The notes below the pieces were generated by a model. That model was not told the origin of the DNA. It saw nothing but the letters and a program-made list of their open reading frames with translations, and made no database searches. From an uncultured Rhodospirillaceae bacterium (GTDB lineage: Bacteria > Pseudomonadota > Alphaproteobacteria > Thalassobaculales > Thalassobaculaceae), in NCBI GenBank assembly GCA_937891725.1, contig CALAHL010000472.1, forward strand, positions 1 through 13,441: a stretch of DNA of 13,441 nt, written 5' to 3'. This document shows positions 1-8,314 of this stretch, piece after piece; positions within the stretch are counted from its first letter, which is position 1, and every line of letters starts with the position of its first letter. The position numbers were made by a program, and so were the translations under genes.

Positions 1-1
1 C

Positions 2-900
<899 letters not shown>

Positions 901-904
<4 letters not shown>

Positions 905-1920
905 GCCAGCAGCAATCACAATCTTCGGGATCCGCATTGCCGCCGCCGGTCCTGGAAATGCAGGACGTCACCAAGACCTATATGGTCAAGCGCGGCATCT
1001 TCTCGCCGAAGCAGCCGCTGCGGGCGGTGAACGGGGTGACCCTGACCGTCCGCAAGGGCGAGGTGCTGGGGCTGGTGGGCGAGTCCGGTTGCGGCAAGTC
1101 GACCCTGGCCAAGATGCTTCTTGGATTGGAAACTCCGACCGCGGGAGAGATTCTGATTGACGGAATCCCCGCCCATCTGGGTGACCGGATCGCGATCTCG
1201 CGCCGGATTCAGCCGATTTTCCAGGACCCGTACTCGTCCCTCAATCCGCGGAAGACGATCGGTTCGATCATTTCCCTGCCGCTTCGGGTGCATAAGGTGG
1301 GCGACCCGTCGAGCTGGCGGAAGTCGGTTGAGGAGATCCTCGATATCGTCGGCCTGCCACGTCGGGTCTACGAGAGCTACCCGAACCAGCTCTCCGGCGG
1401 ACAGCGGCAACGTGTGGCGATCGCCCGCGCGCTCATCATGCGCCCGGAAGTGGTGATCTGTGACGAGCCAACCTCGGCGCTGGACGTTTCGGTGCAGTCC
1501 CAGATCCTGAACCTGCTGATGGACCTGCGGGAAGAGCTTGGCCTAACCTATGTGCTGATCAGCCATAACTTGGCGGTGGTCGAGCATATCGCGACCAAGG
1601 TGGCGGTCATGTATCTGGGGCGGATCGTCGAGGAGACCGGCACCGAGAACCTGTTCGAGCGGTCGCGCCACCCCTATACCCGCGCGCTGCTGAACTCGGT
1701 GCTGACCCCGGAGCCGGGGCTGGGTGTTCCGGACAGCAATCTCGGGATCGCCTTTCCGAACCCGATTTCGCCCCCCAGCGGCTGCACCTTCCACCCGCGC
1801 TGCGTGAAAGCGATGGCGCAGTGTTCGCAGATCGTCCCGCGCCCGCTGACCGACGAACTCGGGCATGTGGAGTGCCATCTCTTCGATCCCGAGACCCGGG
1901 ACAATACCGCAGCGGCCTAG
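901..1920 (+). CDS. Oligo/dipeptide ABC transporter ATPase, DppF/OppF type
   Basis: Second ATPase of the same importer, expected to pair with the upstream ATPase at the membrane. The 339-residue length is usual for the family. Walker A is GESGCGKS (60-67), the Q-loop is FQDPYSSLNP (Gln 108), the signature is LSGGQRQR (164-171), Walker B is VVICDEP (Asp 188, Glu 189) and the H-loop is ISHN (His 222). The C-terminal extension repeats the four-Cys spacing of its partner (295, 301, 308, 325; C-x5-C-x6-C-x16-C). The ATG lies in the ATGA overlap with the preceding stop and has GGAGG at 886-890, ten bases upstream, which supports this start. The absence of permease genes downstream implies they precede the window. 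Assignment to the DppF/OppF family is secure; whether the cargo is peptide, opine or another compound is not. Confidence 0.96.
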
Positions 1921-2167
1921 CTTTCCGAGGCCCTCCGTCTCCGTCTCCGCACGGGTGGGGGTGCCAGAGCCGATTTTGGTGATATGCTGCCGCTTCATTG
2001 CGGTCCCTCTCCGCATATGGATGCGCGTTTGACGGCGCGTGATCCGATGCATGAGAGGAGACCATCGCCCACCGAACAAGTCGGGCGGTCAGCGTTATGA
2101 GAAGTGGCTCGGTCGGACGGCCGGATGCCACCCAACCAAAACATGACGATCAAGGGGACTTCAAAAC

Positions 2168-3724
2168 ATGACACAGCTTCCCATTCTGGGCATGAACCGC
2201 CGGACATTGCTGAAGGCCGGCGCCGCCGCCGGTCTCGCCGCGACATTCCCGCTCGGCGGGGCACAGGCCGCGCCGAAGAAGGGCGGTACCATGCGCATGG
2301 GCAAGGGCCACGGCCAGACCACCGACACGCTTGATCCCGGCACGGCGACCAACGGCTTCACCATCGCCCTGCTGTTCGGTATGCATGGATACCTGACCGA
2401 GGTCGGCACCGATGGCTCGCTTCAGCCGGGGGTCGCCGAAAGCTGGGAAGGTTCGAGCGATGCGTCGTCCTGGACCTTCAAACTGCGCAAGGGCGTCACC
2501 TTCCACGACGGCAAGCCGATGACGGCCGACGACGTCGTCGCCTCGATGAACCATCACCGGGGCAAGGATTCGACCTCGGCGGCCGGCCCTCTCGTGGCGG
2601 CGATCACCGATATCAAGGTCAATGATCCGCATAGCGTGACCTTCGTGCTGGACGGCGGCAATGCCGATTTCCCGTTCTCGCTCAGCGACTACCATCTGGT
2701 GATCGGCCCGGCGAAGGACGGCAAGCTGGACTGGCAGTCGGGCAACGGGTGCGGTGCCTACAAGCTGACCAAGTTCGATCCGGGCGTGGTCGCGGTGTTT
2801 GAGCGTAATCCCGACTACTTCCACAGCGACCGGGCCTGGTTCGACCGGATCGAGATGCTGTGCCTGGTCGATCTTAACGCGCGCACCACGGCCCTGGTAT
2901 CCGGCGAGGTCGACGCGATCGACAAGTTGGACCTCAAGACCGCCCCGCTGCTGGGCCGCACACCCAGCATCAAAATCCACTCGGTGCCGGGCACCCAGCA
3001 CTACACCTTCGCGATGGACTGCCGAGCGGCACCCTATAGCGACGTGAACGTTCGCCGAGCCCTGAAGTGCGGGATCAACCGCGAGGAGCTGGTGGAGAAG
3101 ATCCTGTTCGGCTACGGGTCGGTCGGCAACGACCATCCGATCGGTTCCGGTCAGCGCTTCTACAATTCCGAACTGGAGCAGACCAGCTACGATCCGGACA
3201 AGGCCAAGTTCTACCTCAAGCAGGCCGGTCTCGACAGCGTGGACGTAAAACTTTCGGCCTCGGATGCTGCCTTCGGCGGCGCGGTCGACGCGGCGGTGCT
3301 GTACCAGAACTCGGCCAAGGCGGCTGGCATCAACCTGACGCCGGTCCGGGAGCCGAATGACGGCTACTGGTCGGACGTCTGGATGAAGAAGCCATTCTGT
3401 GCGGTCTACTGGGGCGGCCGTCCTGTCGAGGATCAGATGTTCGCCACCGCCTACCAGTCGGGTGCGGCCTGGAACGACAGCTTCTGGTCGAACGCCCGGT
3501 TCGACGAGCTGCTCCTGAAGGCCCGGGCCGAGCTGGACGAGGACAAGCGTCGAGAGATGTACTACGAGATGCAGGCCATCCTGAACCAGGACGGCGGGGT
3601 GGTCATTCCGATGTTCGCCTCCTACGTCTTCGCCACGTCGGACAAGGTCAGCTACGGCGATCAGTTCGCCTCCAACTGGGACATGGACGGCGAGCGTTGG
3701 ATGGAGCGTTGGTGGTTCAACTGA
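2168..3724 (+). CDS. Tat-exported ABC transporter substrate-binding protein, family 5 (SBP_bac_5)
   Basis: Periplasmic receptor that would deliver its ligand to the importer encoded just upstream. The 518-residue protein opens with a twin-arginine signal: RRTLLK (11-16), a hydrophobic Ala/Gly/Leu stretch, and a likely signal peptidase site after AQA (about residue 34). There is no lipobox Cys, so a soluble periplasmic protein is expected. The mature part shows family 5 hallmarks: an LDPG start segment, the block VAESWE, then TFKLRKGVTFHDGKPMTADD, and later NPDYF and DVNVRRAL. The start is set by AAGGGG at 2152-2157, ten bases before the ATG. A 247-base gap separates it from the ATPase genes, so it may have its own promoter or be expressed at a different level. 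An intrinsic terminator follows 26 bases after the stop. Ligand specificity is not readable; family 5 members bind peptides, opines, nickel or sugars. Confidence 0.95.
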   Translation: MTQLPILGMNRRTLLKAGAAAGLAATFPLGGAQAAPKKGGTMRMGKGHGQTTDTLDPGTATNGFTIALLFGMHGYLTEVGTDGSLQPGVAESWEGSSDASSWTFKLRKGVTFHDGKPMTADDVVASMNHHRGKDSTSAAGPLVAAITDIKVNDPHSVTFVLDGGNADFPFSLSDYHLVIGPAKDGKLDWQSGNGCGAYKLTKFDPGVVAVFERNPDYFHSDRAWFDRIEMLCLVDLNARTTALVSGEVDAIDKLDLKTAPLLGRTPSIKIHSVPGTQHYTFAMDCRAAPYSDVNVRRALKCGINREELVEKILFGYGSVGNDHPIGSGQRFYNSELEQTSYDPDKAKFYLKQAGLDSVDVKLSASDAAFGGAVDAAVLYQNSAKAAGINLTPVREPNDGYWSDVWMKKPFCAVYWGGRPVEDQMFATAYQSGAAWNDSFWSNARFDELLLKARAELDEDKRREMYYEMQAILNQDGGVVIPMFASYVFATSDKVSYGDQFASNWDMDGERWMERWWFN

Positions 3725-3750
3725 GCCTGATTGAACGAACGTCTAAGAGG

Positions 3751-3778
3751 GGGCCGGTCCAGTACCGGCCCTTTTCTT
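3751..3778 (+). terminator. Rho-independent terminator after the substrate-binding protein gene
   Basis: A perfect 8-bp stem GGGCCGGT (3751-3758) / ACCGGCCC (3764-3771) with a CCAGT loop is followed by TTTTCTT (3772-3778). G-U and A-U pairs with the bases before it (3747-3750) could extend the stem. It lies between convergent genes. On the - strand the bases after the hairpin are only weakly T-rich (CCTCTTAG), so it should act mainly on + transcripts. Confidence 0.85.
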
Positions 3779-3780
3779 GA

Positions 3781-4692
3781 TCACGACCCCGGTTTCTCTC
3801 CGGTTCCGCGCTCCGCACTCCCCAACGCATCCGACAGCCGCGCCTTGGCGGCTCCGGGGCGCAGTGGTTTCTGCTGGCTCGGTGCCGGTGCCCAGGCGGT
3901 CAGGGTCAGGATCTGGAAGCGCGCGGGAATGCGGCCGTCGGGACCGGCGAAGCGGTCGGCGTAGATCTCGGCCATCCGAGTGAAGAGTGCCCGGCTGCTC
4001 GGTCGCTTGGAGCGTTCCAGCACCACATTGCTCTCCCCCATGCCCTTCAGGTCGCGCATCAGGTGGAACGCCGTCTCATAGGTCACGGTCAGCATCTCGG
4101 TGTCGACCACCGGCAGCGCAAACCCTGCACGCTGCAGCAGCCCGCCGGCATCCCGCACATCGGCGAACGGGGAGACGCGCGGGCTCAATCCGCCGGTCAA
4201 CTCGATTTCGGCCGCCGAGAGGGCATCGCGCAGTTCGACCAGGGTCTCACCGCCCAGGATCGAGGCCATGAATAAACCATCCGGTTTCAGCATCCGTCTG
4301 ATCTGGCTGAGCGTACCGGGCAGATCGTTGACCCAATGGAGCGCCAGATTGGACAGCACCGCGTCAAACGCACCCTCGGCGAAGGGCAGGGCTTCCTCGT
4401 CGGCGGCGACGGCCAACCCCTCGGCACGCCGGTCGAGCGCCCATCCGGGTGCAAGATCGGTCGAAATCAGGGTCCCGATCCGTCCGCTTTCCCGTGCCAG
4501 GCGTCCGAAGGCGCCCGACCGGGCCCCCAACTCGACCGCCAAATCGAACGATCGGCGCATATCCAGCAGACGATCCGCCGTCCGGTCTGCGATCTCCGCC
4601 TCCAGAAAGGCAAACCCGTCATAGCCTGACCGCGCCCGTTCCCGCCGCGCCTGCAGCAGGGGCCGGTCGAACACCGTCATCGCATCGGTCAT
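3781..4692 (-). CDS. NDUFAF5-like SAM-dependent methyltransferase-fold protein
   Basis: A class I SAM-fold protein of the NDUFAF5/BioC-like group, 303 residues from the chosen start. A degenerate motif I, LAVELGARSGAFG (about 51-63), an acidic residue after strand 2 (STDL, Asp 79) and the family block LHWVNDLPG (118-126) followed by LKPDG (136-140) are visible. Further on are GGETLVELRDAL, MGESN (218-222) and a C-terminal SQQKPLRPG, all typical of alphaproteobacterial relatives of human NDUFAF5. The human protein acts on an Arg of a complex I subunit during assembly; the same role in this bacterium is inference. An ATG 30 bases further upstream (4722) is possible, but the ATG at 4692 has AGGTGA four bases before it and yields the usual N-terminus MTDAMTVFDRP. 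It lies 47 bases downstream of the DUF1178 gene, probably in one transcript. Confidence 0.88.
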   Translation of the reverse strand: MTDAMTVFDRPLLQARRERARSGYDGFAFLEAEIADRTADRLLDMRRSFDLAVELGARSGAFGRLARESGRIGTLISTDLAPGWALDRRAEGLAVAADEEALPFAEGAFDAVLSNLALHWVNDLPGTLSQIRRMLKPDGLFMASILGGETLVELRDALSAAEIELTGGLSPRVSPFADVRDAGGLLQRAGFALPVVDTEMLTVTYETAFHLMRDLKGMGESNVVLERSKRPSSRALFTRMAEIYADRFAGPDGRIPARFQILTLTAWAPAPSQQKPLRPGAAKARLSDALGSAERGTGEKPGS

Positions 4693-4739
4693 CGGGTCAC
4701 CTGTTCCGATCCTGTGGGGCACGCGCCGGAGCGGAACTT

Positions 4740-5225
4740 TCAGGAATCCTGTTTGATCCAGGGGACCTGGCCGATCTCGATCCCGTCGTCCTGCAATGCT
4801 TCGAGCTCATCCGCGGTCGCCTCGCCATAGATCCCCTTGGCTTCTTCGTCTCCGTCATGGATCGCGCGAGCGGTCTCGGCGAACCTGTCGCCGACATAGT
4901 CGCAATTCTCCTCGACCGCCCGTCGCAGCGCCAGCAGTTGCCGTTTCAATTCGGCCGCCTTGGTCATCATCTGGATCTGCTGGGCCTGCTCTCTTGTCGG
5001 CGTCTTGGGCTCGGGCGGAAGAACTTCGACCTGCGGTTCAGATTGGATCTCCCGGCCCTTGGTGGAGCGCACCGAGGGGGCCATCAAGGCTTTCCGAACC
5101 GCTTCGGATCCGCAGGTCGGACAGCTCAGAATGCCCGATTCGAGCTGTTGCGTGAACGCATCGCTGCTCTTGAACCAAGCCTCGAAGCCATGGTCGGTAT
5201 CACAGATCAGGCTGTATTTGATCAT
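4740..5225 (-). CDS. DUF1178 family protein
   Basis: A 161-residue cytoplasmic protein of unknown function. The N-terminus MIKYSLICDTDHGFEAWF is the DUF1178 hallmark. Cys 8 with a later CPTCG (Cys 35, Cys 38) forms a likely zinc ribbon, with a nearby His 12 as a possible ligand. The middle (about 50-85) is polar, proline-rich and probably flexible. The C-terminal half, with ELKRQLLALRRAVEENCDYVG followed by FAETARAIHDGDEEAKGIYGEA, looks helical and is conserved in the family. The ATG has a GGTGAG Shine-Dalgarno-like sequence seven bases before it. It is the first gene of a - strand pair with the NDUFAF5-like gene, a neighbourhood I recall from alphaproteobacteria. No catalytic residues are recognisable, so no function is proposed. 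Confidence 0.92.
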   Translation of the reverse strand: MIKYSLICDTDHGFEAWFKSSDAFTQQLESGILSCPTCGSEAVRKALMAPSVRSTKGREIQSEPQVEVLPPEPKTPTREQAQQIQMMTKAAELKRQLLALRRAVEENCDYVGDRFAETARAIHDGDEEAKGIYGEATADELEALQDDGIEIGQVPWIKQDS

Positions 5226-5252
5226 TGGTCGCTCACCGGTTCTCCAACCCGT

Positions 5253-5280
5253 AATATAGGGGGTATCCGCGATCGGTCCA
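5253..5280 (-). promoter_or_regulatory. Candidate sigma70-type promoter for the DUF1178 gene
   Basis: Read on the - strand, TGGACC (-35, 5275-5280) and TATATT (-10, 5253-5258) are separated by 16 bases. They match the TTGACA/TATAAT consensus at four and five positions. The -10 lies 27 bases before the ATG at 5225, leaving room for a short leader containing the GGTGAG site. Pattern match only. Confidence 0.4.
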
Positions 5281-5314
5281 GAAGGCCGCCCGATTGGGAA
5301 GGAAGGACGACCCT

Positions 5315-7420
5315 ATGTCAGACCGCGAGCTCGATGCCGCCCATCACCTGCACCCATTCACCAACCAGGCGATCCTGCGCGATGAGGGCGGCCCGACGGT
5401 CTATGTCTCCGGCACAGGCTCGACCATCACCGACGATCAAGGCCGGGAGTATCTGGACGCGTTCGCGGGGCTGTGGTGCGTGAATGTCGGCTACGGTCGG
5501 GAGGAATTGGTCGAGGCGGCCTCGACCCAGATGCGGGCTCTCGCCTTCTACAACACCTTTTTCAAGTCGACGACGCCGGTGACGGCCCGGTTGTCCGCCA
5601 AACTGGTGGAACTGACGCCGGACGGTCTGAACCATGTGATGTTCGCCAATTCCGGCTCCGAGGTGATGGACAGCGCGATCCGGCTGGCCCGAACCTTCTG
5701 GGAGTTGGAGGGCAAGCCGGGTAAGCGTTGGATGATCGGCCGGGAGGAGGGTTATCATGGCTCCACCCTCGGAACCGTCAGCCTGGGCCAGATTCCGGCC
5801 ATGCAGGCACAGGGCGGTTTGCCGCTGCCGGACTTCGCCCATGTGAAAGCGCCATATCGGTTCCGCCACGCGCCACGTCTCGATGAGAAAGTGTTCGGGA
5901 TGGAGGCCGCCGGTTGGATCGAGGCGAAGATTCTGGAACTCGGCGCCGACGCCGTGGCTGCGGTCGCGATCGAGCCGGTGCAGGGGGCTGGCGGGGTGAT
6001 CATTCCGCCCGAGGGCTATCTCACACGGGTTCAGGAGATCTGCCGCCGACACGACGTGCTGCTGATCCTAGACGAGGTGGTGACGGCGTTCGGACGCATC
6101 GGGGCCTGGACCGCGGCGGAGCGGTTTGGTCTCCAGCCCGACATGATCGCGATGGCCAAGGGCCTGTCCTCCGGCTACCAGCCGATCTCCGCGCTGATGA
6201 TCGGTGATCGGGTGGCCGACACGCTGGCCAACCGGAGCGGCGGGCTTGCGCACGGCTTCACCTATTCCGGCCATCCGGTGGCAGCGGCGGTGGCCCTGGC
6301 GAATCTTGCGATCCTGGCGCGCGAGAAGCTGATTGAGCGGGTGCGCGACGATATCGGCCCGTATTTCGCCGCGGCCATGGCGCGCCTGGCGGATCATCCG
6401 CTGGTGGGGGAGGTGCGCACGATCGGGCTGCTGGCGGCGATTGAGCTTGTCCGGTCCAAGACACCGCGTGTGCTGTTCGACCCTGAAGGCGTCGTCGGCT
6501 CCGTCGTGCGCGGCCAGATGGAGGAGCGGGGAGTGATCGTCCGCCCGGTCCGCGACGCGATCGTGGTGGCGCCAACGCTGGTGGTCACACGGGCCGAGGT
6601 CGACCGGATCGTGACCGCTCTCGAAGACTCGCTGGCCGTGGTTGCCACCGAACTGGAGTTGATTGCAGAAGAAGAGGCTATCGAGGTGGCGACCGGCCCG
6701 GGCCGCGCGTTGGAAGGACTGGTCTGTCTGGTCACCGGGGCCGGCGGGGGGATCGGCGCGGCGGTGGCCGAGCGATATGCGCGGGAAGGGGCGTCTTTGG
6801 TTCTGTGCGGACGGGACGTCGACAAGCTGAACGCGGTCGCAGCCAAGCTGAAATTCTTCGGAGCCGGAGCCGCCGTGCTCCCGATCGACCTGGCGGAACC
6901 TGGTGCGGCCGAGACGGTGCGCGGTGTGCTGGCGGAGAGAATTGGCCGTTTGGACGTGCTGGTTCTGAACCACGGCATCCTCGGCCCGCTGAGCCCGCTT
7001 GCCGATATGGACGAGGCCGCGTTCGATGCTGTTCTGAACGTCAATCTCGCGGCGAATGTCCGTTTGCTGTCAGCCTTGGACCCGCTGTTGCGCGGCTCGC
7101 CGAGCGGTCGGTTGATCGCGGTCAGTTCCGGCGCGGCCGAAGGCGGCTTCGCGGGTTGGGGAGCCTATGGCGCCTCCAAGGCCGGGTTGGAGGCGCTGGT
7201 GCGGGCCTATGCGGCGGAGGTACGGGAGGAGACGTCCATCCGGGCCAATATTGTCGACCCCGGAGAGGTCCGGACCGACATGCGGGCGTCCGCGTTTCCC
7301 GATGAGAACAGCGCAAACTTGCCCGCGCCGGAGTGGATCACCGATGTATTCGTGCGTCTTGCGGCACCCGCGTGTACACTCTCTGGGCGGCGTCTCCCAG
7401 CATTAGCCAGAAAAGCTTGA
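5315..7420 (+). CDS. Class III omega-aminotransferase fused to a YciK-like short-chain dehydrogenase
   Basis: A single uninterrupted frame of 701 residues joins two enzymes. Residues about 1-445 form a PLP-dependent class III aminotransferase of the omega-amino-acid/polyamine:pyruvate type: HLHPFTNQ near the start, ANSGSE (111-116), the PLP-ring Asp in LILDEVVTAFGR (Asp 253) and the Schiff-base Lys in MAKGLSSGYQP (Lys 282). After a linker (about 446-465) comes a complete SDR: TGAGGGIG (474-481), NHG (552-554) in place of NAG, NVNL with Asn 577, VSSG (603-606), and the YxxxK pair Tyr 618/Lys 622. Its end, RTDMRASAFP, resembles E. coli YciK and its alphaproteobacterial relatives. Aminotransferases of this class normally stop near 450 residues, so this is a fusion. 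The ATG at 5315 follows GGAAGGA with good spacing; an in-frame TTG at 5294 is a less likely start. A bifunctional amine-to-aldehyde-to-alcohol route is conceivable but inferred. Confidence 0.93.
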   Translation: MSDRELDAAHHLHPFTNQAILRDEGGPTVYVSGTGSTITDDQGREYLDAFAGLWCVNVGYGREELVEAASTQMRALAFYNTFFKSTTPVTARLSAKLVELTPDGLNHVMFANSGSEVMDSAIRLARTFWELEGKPGKRWMIGREEGYHGSTLGTVSLGQIPAMQAQGGLPLPDFAHVKAPYRFRHAPRLDEKVFGMEAAGWIEAKILELGADAVAAVAIEPVQGAGGVIIPPEGYLTRVQEICRRHDVLLILDEVVTAFGRIGAWTAAERFGLQPDMIAMAKGLSSGYQPISALMIGDRVADTLANRSGGLAHGFTYSGHPVAAAVALANLAILAREKLIERVRDDIGPYFAAAMARLADHPLVGEVRTIGLLAAIELVRSKTPRVLFDPEGVVGSVVRGQMEERGVIVRPVRDAIVVAPTLVVTRAEVDRIVTALEDSLAVVATELELIAEEEAIEVATGPGRALEGLVCLVTGAGGGIGAAVAERYAREGASLVLCGRDVDKLNAVAAKLKFFGAGAAVLPIDLAEPGAAETVRGVLAERIGRLDVLVLNHGILGPLSPLADMDEAAFDAVLNVNLAANVRLLSALDPLLRGSPSGRLIAVSSGAAEGGFAGWGAYGASKAGLEALVRAYAAEVREETSIRANIVDPGEVRTDMRASAFPDENSANLPAPEWITDVFVRLAAPACTLSGRRLPALARKA
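6667..6688 (+). promoter_or_regulatory. Possible internal ribosome binding site and GTG start for the SDR half
   Basis: AGAAGAAGAGG (6667-6677) is followed eight bases later by an in-frame GTG (6686-6688, codon 458 of the fusion), just before the SDR domain begins. The arrangement looks like a normal start site left inside the linker, so the SDR might also be made separately. The same bases encode the Glu-rich linker, so chance is a real alternative. Confidence 0.3.
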
Positions 7421-7446
7421 GGGAGACTGCGGATCTGGGGGGAGAC

Positions 7447-7464
7447 CGGGGCTGTGAGGCCCCG
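7447..7464 (+). other. GC-rich hairpin in the leader of the small methyltransferase gene
   Basis: CGGGGC (7447-7452) pairs perfectly with GCCCCG (7459-7464) around a TGTGAG loop. It ends four bases before the GAGGGG Shine-Dalgarno site (7469-7474). No T-run follows, so it is not an ordinary terminator. It could modulate initiation or transcript stability, or be a chance result of high GC. Confidence 0.3.
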
Positions 7465-7482
7465 CCGCGAGGGGATGGATCG

Positions 7483-8040
7483 ATGATGGGTGATACCGAA
7501 AGCGCTGTGCGGGTTGATGCGCCGGACCCGCCGGTGGACTGGGTGAGACGTTTCGGTGGGCTGATCCCGGTTGGCGGAGAAGTTCTGGACGTCGCCTGTG
7601 GCAGGGGTCGGCATGGCAGGTTCTTTCACGAACTCGGCCATCCGGTCGTCATGCTGGATCGGGACATCACCAAGGTGGTCGACATGGCGAGTTTCGACCG
7701 GGTCGAGATCGTGGCACGCGACCTGGACGCCGGGCGCCCCTGGCCTTTGACGGGGCGCCGGTTCGCGGGGGTGATCGTGGTCAACTATCTGCATCGCCCG
7801 ATCCTGCCCGAAATCGTCGCCAGCGTGGCTGAGGGCGGTGTGCTGATCTACGAGACCTTCGCGGTCGGCCAGGAGACCCTCGGTCGGCCGAGCAATCCGG
7901 ACTATCTGCTGCACCGGGAGGAACTGCTGATCCGGGTGCGGCCGGAACTGCGGGTGGTGGCCTTCGAGGACATGGAAGAGACCACGCCCGTGCCCGCCTT
8001 CAAGCAGCGGGTCGTCGCGGTACGCGATCCTGCGAGATAA
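7483..8040 (+). CDS. Class I SAM-dependent methyltransferase, TehB-like
   Basis: A 185-residue cytoplasmic methyltransferase. Motif I is VLDVACGRG (34-42), directly followed by RHGRFFHELG and the acidic strand-2 end VVMLDRD, the usual SAM-binding arrangement. VIVVNYLHRPILPEI is the motif IV region, and EGGVLIYETFAVGQE the strand-5 region seen in TehB-like small methyltransferases. The substrate is unknown; tellurite detoxification should not be assumed. The start is the first of two adjacent ATGs, eight bases after GAGGGG (7469-7474). The frame is open further upstream to 7333, but that stretch overlaps the preceding gene's end and has no fitting ribosome site. It lies 62 bases after the aminotransferase-SDR gene and may be co-transcribed, with the hairpin at 7447-7464 in between. 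No terminator is evident downstream. Confidence 0.85.
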   Translation: MMGDTESAVRVDAPDPPVDWVRRFGGLIPVGGEVLDVACGRGRHGRFFHELGHPVVMLDRDITKVVDMASFDRVEIVARDLDAGRPWPLTGRRFAGVIVVNYLHRPILPEIVASVAEGGVLIYETFAVGQETLGRPSNPDYLLHREELLIRVRPELRVVAFEDMEETTPVPAFKQRVVAVRDPAR

Positions 8041-8058
8041 AGCGGAACGCCCCGCGAC

Positions 8059-8312
8059 GTCATCGACTTCACGCTTCAGCTGGATCGACCGGTCCGAAAG
8101 GTCGTGCGAGGCGGCAGCGATCTTTTCCGACACCCGCGAGGTTCCGGACGCAAGCTCGTTGACCGTCTAGATGTTCGAGACCACCTCTCTGGTCGAGCCC
8201 CATACGCTCTCGATGTTCTCGCGGATTGCCACAAACTGTTGTCCACCGCAGAGGTGATGATTGTGGCGGTGGCATGGACTTGCTGATTCATCTCGGCAAT
8301 GCCGGCGGTCTC
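8059..8312 (-). pseudogene. Decayed C-terminal tail of a methyl-accepting chemotaxis protein
   Basis: The - strand reads as the last ~85 residues of a chemoreceptor in two frames. The first (8312-8242) gives ETAGIAEMNQQVHATATI and ends ITSAV. The frame then shifts by one base near 8241-8242 and continues QQFVAIRENIESVWGSTREV followed by VSNI. A TAG stop (8167-8169, where Gln would fit if C became T) interrupts it. After the stop come TVNELASG, SEKIAAASHDLSDRSIQLKR and EVDD. This parallels receptor tails of the form AVEEQ-ATQEIARNV, with a Ser/Ala-rich helix and LxxEVDxF. The signalling hairpin and everything upstream are missing. One deletion, one nonsense mutation and the missing 5' part make a functional product implausible. 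It abuts the stop of the SMP-30 gene. Confidence 0.75.
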
Positions 8313-8314
8313 TC

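Noticed and set aside
1930..1950. Short tandem CCGTCT repeat after the second ATPase gene.
   Set aside because: Only two full copies of a six-base unit; expected by chance in GC-rich DNA.
2029..2057. TTGACG followed 17 bases later by TGAGAG, as a promoter for the binding-protein gene.
   Set aside because: The -10 hexamer matches poorly; only the -35 looks good. Not enough to call.
2150..3136. Long open frame on the - strand opposite the binding-protein gene.
   Set aside because: It is antisense to a well-supported coding region, has Arg/Gly/Val-rich composition and no recognisable motif; GC-rich codon bias creates such frames.
7207..8133. Long - strand open frame that begins with chemoreceptor-like residues.
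   Set aside because: Only its first ~25 residues (down to about 8059) match a receptor tail; the rest is antisense to the small methyltransferase and the SDR domain. Only the relic is kept.
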